DNA from: Lachnospiraceae bacterium
Lineage (GTDB): Bacteria > Bacillota > Clostridia > Lachnospirales > Lachnospiraceae
Reading direction: 5' to 3'
Length of the DNA: 64,000 nucleotides
Assembly: GCA_017416465.1 (NCBI GenBank)
Contig: JAFQCK010000089.1
Span: 1 to 64,000, forward strand
The notes under the pieces were generated by a model. It was given only the letters and a program-made list of their open reading frames with translations, did not search any database and was not told the origin of the DNA. Shown in pieces: positions 19,212 to 28,788 of this stretch. The translations under genes were made by a program, and so were the position numbers. Each line of letters opens with the position of its first letter. The first letter of the stretch is position 1.

Positions 19212-19284
19212 AAAATGCAAAAAAATGTATTGCAATAAGTGGGTATTGATAGTAAAATATATACAAGTCATAAATGGAGTTATG

Positions 19285-19336
19285 AACTGTCTTAAATCAG
19301 AAAAAGGATTAGAACTGATTTAGGACAGTTTTTATT
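19285..19336 (+). terminator. Strong intrinsic terminator after codY
   Basis: AACTGTCTTAAATCAG (19285-19300) pairs with CTGATTTAGGACAGTT (19315-19330) through 16 positions with one G-U, followed by TTTATT. It isolates codY from the fla/che promoter. Confidence 0.88.
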
Positions 19337-19386
19337 ATAATGGTATGAAAAATTGTGTTTTATTACTTATTTTATTCAAAAACAAC

Positions 19387-19415
19387 TTGATTAATTTGTG
19401 AAAAAAAACTATAAT
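19387..19415 (+). promoter_or_regulatory. Sigma-A-type promoter of the fla/che operon
   Basis: TTGATT and TATAAT with exactly 17 bases between them, about 70 bases before flgB. It is the only good promoter between the codY terminator and flgB. The spacer contains a run of eight A. Confidence 0.72.
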
Positions 19416-19484
19416 AAAATTTGGATATTTATGCCGTGAATTCTATTAGTGTAATTTATAATAATTATAGAAAGGATAATTAGT

Positions 19485-19874
19485 ATGATTAGTTCGAATG
19501 TTTATAATTATGTTAATGTTTTAGATAAAGCAGCAGATGCTTCATGGATAAGAAATGAAGTTATAAGTAATAATATAGCTAATGTTGATACACCTAATTA
19601 TAAAAGGCAGGATGTAGAATTTGAAACATATCTTCTGGCACAGTTACAAGGAGCGAATTCTTCAAATCTTAGTGCAACAGTGGCAGGGATGGATTTGGAT
19701 AGTCTTAATTCTACGATATATACGGATTCTTCGTTATTATCATATAGATTAGATGGTAATAATGTTGATATTGATACTGAAAATGTTGAACTTGCATCTA
19801 ATCAACTTAAGTATCAGGCACTTGTAGGGAGTATAGTTAATGAATTTAGTATGATTAAGAGTGCTATGCAATAA
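19485..19874 (+). CDS. flgB: Flagellar proximal rod protein FlgB
   Basis: A 129-residue rod protein with the N-terminal signature NEVISNNIANVDTPNYKRQD and a C-terminal coiled segment. FlgB forms the rod next to the MS ring with FlgC and is secreted by the flagellar type III apparatus. First gene of the fla/che operon, preceded by GAAAGGA. Length is normal for Firmicutes. Confidence 0.97.
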   Translation: MISSNVYNYVNVLDKAADASWIRNEVISNNIANVDTPNYKRQDVEFETYLLAQLQGANSSNLSATVAGMDLDSLNSTIYTDSSLLSYRLDGNNVDIDTENVELASNQLKYQALVGSIVNEFSMIKSAMQ

Positions 19875-19903
19875 AATAATGTGTTTTTTTGGAGGTAATA
19901 TAT

Positions 19904-20341
19904 ATGGCAATGTTTACATCTTTTAATATAAGTGCATCAGGAATGACTGCTCAAAGATTAAGGTCAGATACAATTTCACAAAACCTTGCTAATGTGAATA
20001 CAACAAGAACGAGTGATGGAGGACCATATGTTAGAAAAACGGTTGTTTTTGCAGAAAGACATGTTACTCCGTTTGATAAAGTATTAATGACTGCTACAGG
20101 TATGGCAGGAAATGGTGTTAAGGTTACAGAAGTGATTGAAGATAGAGCAACACCGATGAAGATGGTATATGATCCTGCACATCCTGATGCTGATGAGAAT
20201 GGATATGTTACATATTCTAATGTTAATACAGTTACGGAAATGACAAATTTAATTGATGCTTCGAGATCATATGAGGCGAATGTTACAGCTTTTGATGCGG
20301 CTAAAGCAATGGCGTTAAAAGGATTGGAAATTAACAAATAA
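19904..20341 (+). CDS. flgC: Flagellar proximal rod protein FlgC
   Basis: The ATG at 19904 lies eight bases after GGAGG and gives MAMFTSFNISASGMTAQ, the usual FlgC start. An in-frame codon at 19889 overlaps the SD region and is not preferred. It has the rod signature SQNLANVNTTRTSDGGPY and the C-terminal helix typical of the Flg_bbr family (SYEANVTAFDAAKAMALKGL). 145 residues. Forms the rod with FlgB. Confidence 0.97.
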   Translation: MAMFTSFNISASGMTAQRLRSDTISQNLANVNTTRTSDGGPYVRKTVVFAERHVTPFDKVLMTATGMAGNGVKVTEVIEDRATPMKMVYDPAHPDADENGYVTYSNVNTVTEMTNLIDASRSYEANVTAFDAAKAMALKGLEINK

Positions 20342-20388
20342 AAGTATTTATTGTAGTGTAAATATAGATAGAAAAGAGGAATTAAATA

Positions 20389-20709
20389 ATGACAGAGATA
20401 CTTTCAATAAGCGATTTGGCTACTCAGTATGTTAATGAAGCTCTTAGTTCAAGTACAAAGGTTCAGGAAAGCAATAGTGAGGATGCTTTTTCAAGTATTT
20501 TATCATCTGCTATGCAAATGATAAAAGAGACTAATGATTTGTCTAATGCAGCTAATGCAGAACAGATGAACTTTGCGTTGGGATATTCAGATAACACGCA
20601 TGATTTGGCTATTGCACAGCAGAAAGCAGCTTTATCACTTCAGTATACAGTTGCAGTTAAAAATAAAGTGATAGAAGCATATAAAGAGATTATGAATATG
20701 CAGATTTAG
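20389..20709 (+). CDS. fliE: MS ring-rod junction protein FliE
   Basis: A 106-residue protein ending in the FliE signature (HDLAIAQQKAALSLQYTVAV, then KVIEAYKEIMNMQI). FliE connects the MS ring to the rod and is among the first substrates exported. The N-terminal third is Ser-rich and weakly conserved, as usual. SD AAGAGGAA precedes the ATG. It follows flgC as in other Firmicutes. Confidence 0.96.
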   Translation: MTEILSISDLATQYVNEALSSSTKVQESNSEDAFSSILSSAMQMIKETNDLSNAANAEQMNFALGYSDNTHDLAIAQQKAALSLQYTVAVKNKVIEAYKEIMNMQI

Positions 20710-20782
20710 TGTAGTAGACGTTAAATAAGAAGTAAAATTCTTACATGGAACATAATTTTATTAATAAATTAGGAGAAGCTTT

Positions 20783-22384
20783 ATGAACGAAAGGCTAAAA
20801 GAGATCCAAAAGAGAACTGTGGATTTCTGGAATAAATATAATAGAAAACAGAAAACATTAATGATAAGCATTACACTTTCAGTAATAGCTTTATTGGTGA
20901 TACTTGCAGTGGTATTTAATAAACCGGATTATGTTACTCTCGTAGAGTGTGAATCAGCAAATGTAGCATCGGATGTTAAAGATTCACTTAATGATGCCGG
21001 TATTGAATTTACTATTTCGGATAACTATGTAGTGAAGGTTAATAAAGAAGATAAAGTGGAAGCTGAGATGGCAATAGCTGTATCGGGAGTTGTTGCTCAA
21101 GATTATACTATTGATCAGGCGTTATCAGGTGGAATGAGCACGACTGAAGCTGATAAGAATAAAAAATATTTGGCATATCTTGAAGATAAATTAAGAATAT
21201 CGCTTGAATCTCTTGATTATGTAAAGGCTGCAAGAGTTACACTTACAGCACCTGAAAAGACACTTAGTGTTCTTGAGTCGGAAGAAGAAAAAACAGCAGC
21301 GGTAGTTCTTAAGTTGAAAAAAGATATTAATTCGAGCGTTGCTGAAGATTTGGCACTTTGGATTGCTACATCAGTAGGTAACGAGACAACATCATCAGTT
21401 ACTATTTTAGATACAGAAGGTAATATGCTTTTTAGAGGTGCAGATTCAACTGATGAGAATTATTTAGGTGGCTCAAGATTAGAAATGCAACGTGATGCTA
21501 TGGACATTGTAGCAACTAATGTTAAACGATTATTTAATGAAGCAGAGCTTTATCAGTCTGTTGAAGTATCATCTTATCTTGATATGAATTTTGATACTGT
21601 TGAAAGTACATCAATAACTTATGATACAGGCGATAGAGAACAAGGCCCATATATAACATCATATGAGGTTGATCAAACTGGCGTAGATTCGACAGCCGGA
21701 GTACCGGGAACAGACTCTAATGATGAAGATATTACATATGATATTACTACAGATGGTGGTTCATCAAGTACATATGAGTTGAAGAAATATGAATATGCTG
21801 TTAATCAGTTGATTGAGAAATCAACTAAAGCAAGAGGAACTATTAATTACGATAATTCTACTTTAAGTATTGTTGCTCGTACTTATAATGTGTTTGAAGA
21901 AGGAATGGTAAGAGAACAAGGTTTACTTGAAGATATGACTTGGAATGAATTTAAGGAACAGAACAGAGATAATGTTCAATTAGAAATTCCGGAGGATTTA
22001 TATTCGCTTGTATCTAATGCAACAGGTTTTGAAGTGGAGAATATTACAATTCTTGCGTATAGAGTACCACAGTTTGTTGATGCGGATACAGATGTTGAAA
22101 CCAGAGGATTAGTTGATTATATTCCTGTGATTCTTGCACTTGTAATTTTTGGTTTGTTAGTATTTGTTGTATTTAGAAGTACAAGACCGGTTGAAGTGCT
22201 TGAAACAGAACCTGAATTATCAATTGAGGAATTGTTGACTAATACAAAAGAAGTTCAGCCTGTTGAGGATATTGATTTGAATGACAAGTCTGAAACAAGA
22301 AAGGCTATTGAGAAATTTGTTGATGAGAATCCGGAAGCTGTTGCATTGCTTCTTAGAAACTGGTTGGATAATGATTGGTCATAA
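20783..22384 (+). CDS. fliF: Flagellar MS-ring protein FliF
   Basis: A 533-residue protein with two membrane helices, one N-terminal (about residues 24-46) and one near the C-terminus (IPVILALVIFGLLVFVVF). Between them are ring-building motifs with the YscJ/FliF region (KNKKYLAYLEDKLRISLESL). The acidic C-terminal tail that binds FliG (NPEAVALLLRNWLDNDW) is present. It forms the MS ring in the cytoplasmic membrane around the export gate. SD AGGAGAAG precedes the ATG. Confidence 0.97.
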   Translation: MNERLKEIQKRTVDFWNKYNRKQKTLMISITLSVIALLVILAVVFNKPDYVTLVECESANVASDVKDSLNDAGIEFTISDNYVVKVNKEDKVEAEMAIAVSGVVAQDYTIDQALSGGMSTTEADKNKKYLAYLEDKLRISLESLDYVKAARVTLTAPEKTLSVLESEEEKTAAVVLKLKKDINSSVAEDLALWIATSVGNETTSSVTILDTEGNMLFRGADSTDENYLGGSRLEMQRDAMDIVATNVKRLFNEAELYQSVEVSSYLDMNFDTVESTSITYDTGDREQGPYITSYEVDQTGVDSTAGVPGTDSNDEDITYDITTDGGSSSTYELKKYEYAVNQLIEKSTKARGTINYDNSTLSIVARTYNVFEEGMVREQGLLEDMTWNEFKEQNRDNVQLEIPEDLYSLVSNATGFEVENITILAYRVPQFVDADTDVETRGLVDYIPVILALVIFGLLVFVVFRSTRPVEVLETEPELSIEELLTNTKEVQPVEDIDLNDKSETRKAIEKFVDENPEAVALLLRNWLDNDWS

Positions 22385-22429
22385 AAATACAGAAAGGAAA
22401 TGCAATTCATTATTTGCGTGTGATTATAT

Positions 22430-23446
22430 ATGTCAAAAACAAGTAATTTTGATTTAAAAGGTATACAAAAAGCAGCAATTTTATTGATAACTCTTGGACC
22501 AGAAAAATCAGCTAATATATTTAAACATCTTAAAGAAGAAGAAATAGAAGAGTTGACTTTGGAAATTGCTAATACAAGAAGTGTTTTACCACAGACAAAA
22601 GAAGAAGTTCTTGAGGAATTCTATGAAGTATGTATAGCACAACAGTACATTGCTGAAGGTGGTATAGGCTATGCTAAAGAATTGCTTGAAAAGGCTTTGG
22701 GGCAAGAAAAAGCACAGGATGTTATTGGAAAGCTTACAGCTTCGTTACAGGTTAGACCGTTTGAGTTTATCAGAAAAACGGATGCTTCACAGCTTCTTAA
22801 CTTTATACAGGATGAGCATCCGCAGACGATTGCTCTTATATTAGCATATTTACCTGCGGGTCAGGCATCTACGATAATTTCTTCACTTCCGGCTGACAAG
22901 CAGGCGGATGTTGCGAGACGTATTGCACAGATGGATAGAACATCACCGGATATTATTAAGGAAGTAGAGAGAATTCTTGAACGTAAACTTGCTTCGCTTG
23001 TTAATCAGGATTACACAATTGTTGGTGGTGTTGATGCCATTGTTGAAATTCTTAATTCTGTTGATAGAGGAACTGAAAAACATATTATTGAAAATCTTGA
23101 AATTGAAGAGCCTGAACTTGCAGATGAAATCAAGAGGAAAATGTTTGTATTCGAAGATATTCTTTCTCTTGATGATAAGACTATTCAGAGAGTTCTTCGA
23201 GATGTGGATAATAATGACCTTGGAATTGCACTTAAGGGAACTAGTGAAGAAGTTCAGAATGTTATATTTAATAATCTTTCTAAGCGTCTTGCAGCAATGA
23301 TTAGAGAGGATATGGACTTTATGGGACCTATTCGTATGAAAGATGTTGAAGAAGCACAGCAGAAGATTGTTAATATTATAAGAAAACTTGAAGACTCCGG
23401 AGAGATTATTATTGCTCGTGGTGGAGGTGACGAGATAGTTGTCTAA
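22430..23446 (+). CDS. fliG: Flagellar motor switch protein FliG
   Basis: A 338-residue switch protein with the EHPQTIALIL motif of the middle domain and the charged C-terminal torque helix region (FVFEDILSLDDKTIQRVL). It binds FliF and FliM and contacts MotA. Oddly, no SD lies close to the ATG. The nearest purine-rich stretch (AAAGGAAA) is about 30 bases upstream, so translation may depend on coupling or on unstructured AT-rich RNA. Its last bases overlap fliH. Confidence 0.97.
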   Translation: MSKTSNFDLKGIQKAAILLITLGPEKSANIFKHLKEEEIEELTLEIANTRSVLPQTKEEVLEEFYEVCIAQQYIAEGGIGYAKELLEKALGQEKAQDVIGKLTASLQVRPFEFIRKTDASQLLNFIQDEHPQTIALILAYLPAGQASTIISSLPADKQADVARRIAQMDRTSPDIIKEVERILERKLASLVNQDYTIVGGVDAIVEILNSVDRGTEKHIIENLEIEEPELADEIKRKMFVFEDILSLDDKTIQRVLRDVDNNDLGIALKGTSEEVQNVIFNNLSKRLAAMIREDMDFMGPIRMKDVEEAQQKIVNIIRKLEDSGEIIIARGGGDEIVV

Positions 23447-24251
23447 TTTGTTTAAATCAAGAAATATCATTTGTGATAGTTCAGATAAGAAAATAATTGA
23501 TACTAATGCGCTTATTTCAGAAAAAATTTTAAAAATAAAAGAGACTATAGCATATGAAAATCAACGTAACTCACAAATGAATTCTATTGAAAACGAAGAA
23601 GTTGATATGGATTCGGAAGGTCTTAGTGAAGAACAAAATGAAATTATAGTAGAAGCAAGACTTAAGGCTGAACAGATTATTAACAGAGCCAATGAAGATG
23701 CTAATGCGATAATTGAAAGAGCTAAGGCAGAGTCTGATATAATTAGAGCAGATATTGCTAAAATAGGTAAAAATGAGGGATATGCAGAAGGTAGAAAGCA
23801 GGCGGAAATAGAATTAGAAGTTCTAAAAAAAGGTCTTGAAGAAGAAAGATTACAGATGGAAATCGAATATAATGACAGATTGAATGAAATGGAACCGATG
23901 CTTGCTGAAACAATTTTAACTGTTGTATCGAGAGTTACACATGTTTTAGCGGAAGATAAGAAAGATTTGGTTTTACAATTGGTTAATGATGTTTTAAGTA
24001 AAACAGAGATTAGTAAAGAATTTTTAATCAGAGTTTCTACTTATGATTATAAATTTCTATTAGATAATAGAGATAAGATAAATGGTGTGGTTTCGCAAAG
24101 TGTACAGATAGAGATAGTTGAAGATCCGACATTTGTGAAAGGACAGTGTATGATTGAAAGTGATAGTGGAATATATGATTGTAGTTTAGATATTCAGCTG
24201 GAAAATCTTATATCTGCTATAAAGGTTATGTCTTGTCTGGTTGATGACTGA
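23439..24251 (+). CDS. fliH: Flagellar export ATPase regulator FliH
   Basis: Starts at TTG inside the end of fliG with GGAGGTGA eight bases upstream (8-base overlap). The 270-residue protein is acidic and has a long Ala/Glu-rich coiled coil (about residues 65-150) and a C-terminal FliH/HrpE domain (MLAETILTVVSRVTHVLAED). It forms the peripheral stalk of the FliI ATPase and delivers substrates. Position between fliG and fliI is canonical. Confidence 0.93.
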   Translation: MSNLFKSRNIICDSSDKKIIDTNALISEKILKIKETIAYENQRNSQMNSIENEEVDMDSEGLSEEQNEIIVEARLKAEQIINRANEDANAIIERAKAESDIIRADIAKIGKNEGYAEGRKQAEIELEVLKKGLEEERLQMEIEYNDRLNEMEPMLAETILTVVSRVTHVLAEDKKDLVLQLVNDVLSKTEISKEFLIRVSTYDYKFLLDNRDKINGVVSQSVQIEIVEDPTFVKGQCMIESDSGIYDCSLDIQLENLISAIKVMSCLVDD

Positions 24252-24264
24252 TTTAGGAGTATGT

Positions 24265-25578
24265 ATGCAAACACTTGATGTTAATAAATATTATAAATTG
24301 ATTGAAGGCACATATGTTAATAAATTAGGAAAAGTTGTAAAGATGGTAGGTCTTACAATTGAATCTGTAGGTCCGGATGCTAATCTTGGTGATGTATGTA
24401 AGATTATTTCTAAAGAAAACAGTAATCGATACGTCAATGCTGAGGTTGTAGGATTTAAAGATAAAAGAGTTTTATTGATGCCATTTGATGTTGTTGAAGG
24501 GATAGGACCCGGAAGTATTGTTGAAAACACATCAAAGCCTTTAAGAGTTAAAGTAAGTGAAGAATTGTTAGGAAAAACTTTAGATGGATTAGGTAATCCG
24601 ATTGATGATTTTGAATTACATAATTATACAAAATATTCAGTGGAGGCTCCGCCGCCAGATCCGATGTCAAGAAATATAATTGACGAAGTATTGCCTTTGG
24701 GAGTAAAGGCTGTAGACGGATTATTGACTATAGGTAAAGGTCAAAGAATAGGAATATTTGCCGGAAGTGGTGTTGGTAAGAGTACATTATTGGGTATGTT
24801 TGCTAGAAACACTAAGGCTGATATAAATGTGATAGCATTAATTGGCGAAAGAGGAAGAGAAGTAAGAGAATTTATTGAAAGAGATTTAGGTGAAGAAGGT
24901 ATGAGTAGAAGTATTGTTGTAGTGGCAACTTCTGACAAACCGGCACTTATAAGAAATAAAGCTGCAAAAACAGCTACTGCAATAGCAGAATATTTTAGGG
25001 ATAAAGGAAAAGATGTTCTTCTTATGATGGATTCGCTTACCAGATTTTCTATGGCACAACGTGAAATTGGTCTTGCGTCAGGTGAACCTCCTGTAACGAG
25101 AGGGTATCCGCCAAGTGTTTATAGTGAGATGCCAAAACTTCTTGAAAGAGCAGGTAATTCGGGAAATGGTTCGATAACAGGTCTTTATACCGTACTTGTT
25201 GATGGTGATGATTTTAATGAACCGATAACGGATACTGCAAGAGGTATTTTGGACGGACACATAATTTTATCAAGAAAATTAGGTCATAAGAATCATTATC
25301 CGGCAATTGATATTCTACAGAGTATTTCCAGAGTAATGAGTTCTATTGTGGATAGAGAACATAAAAAGGTTGCAGGAAAATTAAAAAGTGTTCTTGCGAC
25401 ATATAATGAGGTTGAAGATTTGATTAATATTGGAGCGTATAAGAAAGGCTCGAATAAAAATATTGACTATGCAATTTCTAAAATAGATGAAGTGAATGAA
25501 TTTTTAATTCAGGATGTTGATGAAAAATTTAGTTTTGAAGAAGCTGTAAAAAGATTAGAGGCTATTTTCGAAGAATAG
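24265..25578 (+). CDS. fliI: Flagellum-specific ATPase FliI
   Basis: F1-beta-like export ATPase. The Walker A motif is FAGSGVGKSTLLG, Walker B is VLLMMDSLTRF and the conserved SGEPPVTRGYPPSVYSEM follows. The ATG at 24265 (MQTLDVNKYY) follows AGGAGT. The in-frame TTG at 24241 lies inside fliH and is less likely. 437 residues, normal for the family. It energises export together with FliH and FliJ. Confidence 0.97.
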   Translation: MQTLDVNKYYKLIEGTYVNKLGKVVKMVGLTIESVGPDANLGDVCKIISKENSNRYVNAEVVGFKDKRVLLMPFDVVEGIGPGSIVENTSKPLRVKVSEELLGKTLDGLGNPIDDFELHNYTKYSVEAPPPDPMSRNIIDEVLPLGVKAVDGLLTIGKGQRIGIFAGSGVGKSTLLGMFARNTKADINVIALIGERGREVREFIERDLGEEGMSRSIVVVATSDKPALIRNKAAKTATAIAEYFRDKGKDVLLMMDSLTRFSMAQREIGLASGEPPVTRGYPPSVYSEMPKLLERAGNSGNGSITGLYTVLVDGDDFNEPITDTARGILDGHIILSRKLGHKNHYPAIDILQSISRVMSSIVDREHKKVAGKLKSVLATYNEVEDLINIGAYKKGSNKNIDYAISKIDEVNEFLIQDVDEKFSFEEAVKRLEAIFEE

Positions 25579-25597
25579 AAAGGCATGAAATTAAGCT

Positions 25598-26041
25598 ATG
25601 GCAAAGTTTGTATATAGAATGCAAAATATTTTGGATATAAAATATAAATTGGAGTCACAAGCTAAAACTATTTATGCTCAGGCTATTAATAATCTTAGGA
25701 ATGAGAAACTGAAGTTACAAAAGATTTATGACGATATAAATATATATGAGAATGAAATTCGTAATAATTCTCAAAAGACAGTTAATATAGAAGAATTAAG
25801 ATGGTTTTCTAATGCGATACAAATTAAGAAAATGGAAGAGATTGAACAAAAAAAAGCAATTGAAAAGGCTACTAAAGAAGTGGAATTGGCAAGAATAAAG
25901 CTTAATGAAGTAATGATTGATAGGAAAACTCATGAAAAACTAAAAGAGCAGGCTTTTGAGGATTTTAAACATGAAGTTTCTGATGCGGAAAATAAAGAAA
26001 TAGATGAAATTGTGAGTTATAATTTTAATAAAGCAGAATAG
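25598..26041 (+). CDS. fliJ: Flagellar export chaperone FliJ
   Basis: A 147-residue, almost entirely alpha-helical coiled-coil protein starting MAKFVYRMQNILDIKYKLE, the usual FliJ opening. FliJ is the central-stalk analogue of the export ATPase and binds FlhA. It follows fliI after 19 bases. Sequence conservation is low in this family, so position carries much of the weight. Confidence 0.92.
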   Translation: MAKFVYRMQNILDIKYKLESQAKTIYAQAINNLRNEKLKLQKIYDDINIYENEIRNNSQKTVNIEELRWFSNAIQIKKMEEIEQKKAIEKATKEVELARIKLNEVMIDRKTHEKLKEQAFEDFKHEVSDAENKEIDEIVSYNFNKAE

Positions 26042-26053
26042 CAGGTGATATAG

Positions 26054-26827
26054 ATGGCAAAAAAGAAAAAAGATAAAGTAAAGGATATTCTAGGAGATGT
26101 TACATTCGGCGATGCTGAGGTTAAAACAGGAAATAAAACTGCAACAATTATAGTTACGGTGCTTATTGTTTTGATATGGCTTGGCATATTTGCAGCAATG
26201 ATTAAGTTTGATGTTATGGGATTTGGAAGCGAAGTTATGGCTCCGGTTATCAAAGATGTACCGATACTTAATAAATTGCTTCCTGATGCTGTAAATGAGG
26301 AAAGTGATGATATTCCATATAAAAGTATTGCGGAGTGTGCTGCTTATATAAAAGAATTGGAAAATGAAATTGCCATATATCAACAATCGGCTACAGAAAA
26401 AGATACAAAAATAGCTGATTTACAGGCAGAAGTAAACAGATTAAAACAGTTTGAAGAAAATCAAAAAGAGTTTGAAGAACTTAAAGCAGAGTTCTATGAA
26501 GAAGTAGTTTTTGGGGAAAGTGCGATTGATGTCGAAGAATATATTAAATATTATGAATCAATTGACAAAGAAAATGCAGATTTGTTATATCAGCGTGCAA
26601 TTGAAAAATATGCATATGATGCAGTTGTAAAGGAAAGAGCTAAGTATTATAGCTCAATGGATCCTAAAGATGCGGCAGCAATATTCTGTGAAATGACAGG
26701 AGATATGGATATAGTTGTATCACTACTTAACAGTATGTCTGCTGGGGAAAGTGGAGCTATTATAGGTGAAATAAGTAAAATTGATGCTACCTATGCAGCT
26801 AAATTAACTAAGAAATTAATGCCTTAA
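26054..26827 (+). CDS. YlxF/MotE-like membrane protein with MgtE-N-like domain
   Basis: A 257-residue protein with a basic N-terminus, one membrane helix (about residues 30-50), a coiled coil (about 100-145) and a C-terminal helical domain resembling the MgtE N-terminal fold (MDPKDAAAIFCEM, then LNSMSAGESGAIIGEI). This architecture is that of YlxF in the B. subtilis fla/che operon and of the stator chaperone MotE. It probably helps stator or motor assembly. It lies between fliJ and fliK exactly as ylxF does. Confidence 0.8.
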   Translation: MAKKKKDKVKDILGDVTFGDAEVKTGNKTATIIVTVLIVLIWLGIFAAMIKFDVMGFGSEVMAPVIKDVPILNKLLPDAVNEESDDIPYKSIAECAAYIKELENEIAIYQQSATEKDTKIADLQAEVNRLKQFEENQKEFEELKAEFYEEVVFGESAIDVEEYIKYYESIDKENADLLYQRAIEKYAYDAVVKERAKYYSSMDPKDAAAIFCEMTGDMDIVVSLLNSMSAGESGAIIGEISKIDATYAAKLTKKLMP

Positions 26828-26896
26828 TATAATTCAAGAATATTGTATTATTATAAGGCGTTAATATATAAAATAAACATAGAAAGGAGGAAGAGA

Positions 26897-28216
26897 ATGG
26901 TAAATTCAAAATTTTTGACTGTTTCTTATTCAGATTTACAATTGGATAAAGGAAATATGTCTGGTACAAAAAAAACAGATACTGATTTTACTAAAATTCT
27001 TGATGAACAAAGAGATAATTTTAAAACAGATTCTAATGATAAGGAAGATAATTTAAACATATCTGAAGCAAAATCTTCATCAAAAAGAGAAGAAATTCAA
27101 AAGTTATACAAAGAAGTTAAGATTAATAAAAAAGATGAGATTATTCCGGAAGAGAATTTTGAAGAAGTATCTGAGCAGGTTATGCAATTTTTACAGAATG
27201 TGATTGAAAAGATTTCGGAAGAATTTAATATTAGTGCTGAAGAAGTAATTGATGGTATTAAAAAACTTGATTTAGAAGTTGTAGATTTATTTGATGTAAA
27301 GAATATTTCTAAATTGGTAGTTAGTCTTTCGAATCAAAAAGAGATGTCGTCGCTTCTTCTTGATGATGGAATCTCAGGATTAATCAAAGAAATCTTTGCG
27401 GATGCCGGAAAATTAAGTAATTCTTTAAAAGAAAGCTTTGCTCTTACAGATGAGGAATTTACAAAATTTTTACAAAAATTTGATGAAGCTATTAAAGTTG
27501 AGGATTTCTTGGTAAATAAATCTATGTCTGAAATAAAGGTTGATACAGATTTAGTTGAAAATGAAATTACAAAAGAAGTTCATGTTGAAGCAAAGGAAGT
27601 TAATAAAAAAGTTGAACATTCAGGTTTAAATCAAGAGTTTGATAAAAATTCTTCAAACTCTGAGGGAAAACATAATTCGAATGTGTATTATGAAGGAATT
27701 TCAATGGAATCTGTGATGTCTAAGTTGCAGAATGTTGTTGAAACAAATTCGTCAATAGCCAGAACAGGAATAAGTGAGGCTGTTATGAATCAGATTTTGG
27801 ATGGTATCTCTGCTAATGTTAATAGTGAAATGACATCACTTGAATTACAACTTAATCCGGAGAGTCTTGGTAAAGTAAATGTTACTGTATCAGCTAAAGA
27901 AGGTATTTTGACTGCACAGATTGTTGCACAGACAGAGATTGCAAAAGAAGCAATTGAAAGTCAGATTAGTGTGTTGAAAGAAACTTTTGAAAATCAGGGA
28001 CTTAAGGTTGAAGAAGTGGAGGTTACGCTTGCAAGTAAAAGTTTTGACCAGAATTTAAGTAAAGAAAGTTCTAATGAAAATGGACAGTCGAAATCAAGAA
28101 GACACATTTCTAAAGAAGAACTTGATGAAATTAATGGAATAAGAGCAGTAGAAGAAGAAAAAGTTATGGAAGAAGTTCTTAAAGAACTTGGTACAACAGT
28201 AAGTTATCAGGCATAA
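26897..28216 (+). CDS. fliK: Flagellar hook-length control protein FliK
   Basis: The ATG at 26897 follows a strong AAAGGAGG. An in-frame codon at 26843 would place the SD inside the gene. The long N-terminal part (1-270) is charged and low-complexity. The C-terminal Flg_hook domain has LELQLNPESLGKVNVTVSAK and a following helical segment. FliK measures hook length and switches the export apparatus through FlhB. 439 residues, next to flgD as usual. Confidence 0.92.
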   Translation: MVNSKFLTVSYSDLQLDKGNMSGTKKTDTDFTKILDEQRDNFKTDSNDKEDNLNISEAKSSSKREEIQKLYKEVKINKKDEIIPEENFEEVSEQVMQFLQNVIEKISEEFNISAEEVIDGIKKLDLEVVDLFDVKNISKLVVSLSNQKEMSSLLLDDGISGLIKEIFADAGKLSNSLKESFALTDEEFTKFLQKFDEAIKVEDFLVNKSMSEIKVDTDLVENEITKEVHVEAKEVNKKVEHSGLNQEFDKNSSNSEGKHNSNVYYEGISMESVMSKLQNVVETNSSIARTGISEAVMNQILDGISANVNSEMTSLELQLNPESLGKVNVTVSAKEGILTAQIVAQTEIAKEAIESQISVLKETFENQGLKVEEVEVTLASKSFDQNLSKESSNENGQSKSRRHISKEELDEINGIRAVEEEKVMEEVLKELGTTVSYQA

Positions 28217-28240
28217 TATTTAGAGAAAGGAAGTGAAAAT

Positions 28241-28762
28241 ATGAGTTCAGTTGCAAATATTAATGATGGTAAGGTTATTGCAGAATCAACACCTACAAAG
28301 CAAAATACTAAAAAATATGGTACTGATGCACTTGGAAAAGATGCGTTTATGACGTTGTTAGTTACACAGATGCAGAATCAGGATCCGTTAAATCCATCAT
28401 CTGATACAGAATTTATTAGTCAGCTTGCACAGTTTAGCTCGCTTGAGCAGATGGAAAATCTTAATTCAACTCTTACAAATCAGAACGCCTTTGCAATGGT
28501 TGGTAAAAATGTAATTATTAATGTTGGACAGTCAGAAGGTAAGGTTACAAATACTGTTGCCGGATATGTACAGTATGTTGAAATCAAAGATGGTAAAGCG
28601 TATTTGGCTATAAATGATGAAACTTATTCGATTGATGATTTGAATACTGTTATTGATGATTACTATCTTTCAGATGTACTTGGTGGTTCTGGTGCAGGTA
28701 AAGATGAAAATTTATCAGATAATGATGAAACTGAAGATTCTAATGCAGAAACACTAATATAA
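28241..28762 (+). CDS. flgD: Hook-capping protein FlgD
   Basis: The N-terminal signature DAFMTLLVTQMQNQDPLNP and FISQLAQFSSLEQMENL is typical of FlgD. At 173 residues it is a short form, with a reduced C-terminal part after the conserved region and an acidic tail. It scaffolds hook polymerisation. SD AGAAAGGAAG precedes the ATG. Confidence 0.95.
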   Translation: MSSVANINDGKVIAESTPTKQNTKKYGTDALGKDAFMTLLVTQMQNQDPLNPSSDTEFISQLAQFSSLEQMENLNSTLTNQNAFAMVGKNVIINVGQSEGKVTNTVAGYVQYVEIKDGKAYLAINDETYSIDDLNTVIDDYYLSDVLGGSGAGKDENLSDNDETEDSNAETLI

Positions 28763-28788
28763 TCAGGTGGTTTAAAGAAGGAAGATGA

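Noticed and set aside
19212-19484. CodY-binding box near the fla/che promoter
   Set aside because: No stretch resembles AATTTTCWGAAAATT closely enough; AT-rich partial matches are expected by chance.
13694-20365. Near-identical 20-base strings (TATTTATTGTAGT[A/G]TAAATA) before yifB and before fliE as a shared regulatory site
   Set aside because: One-mismatch matches of this length are expected by chance in 64 kb of AT-rich DNA, and they lie at different positions relative to the genes.
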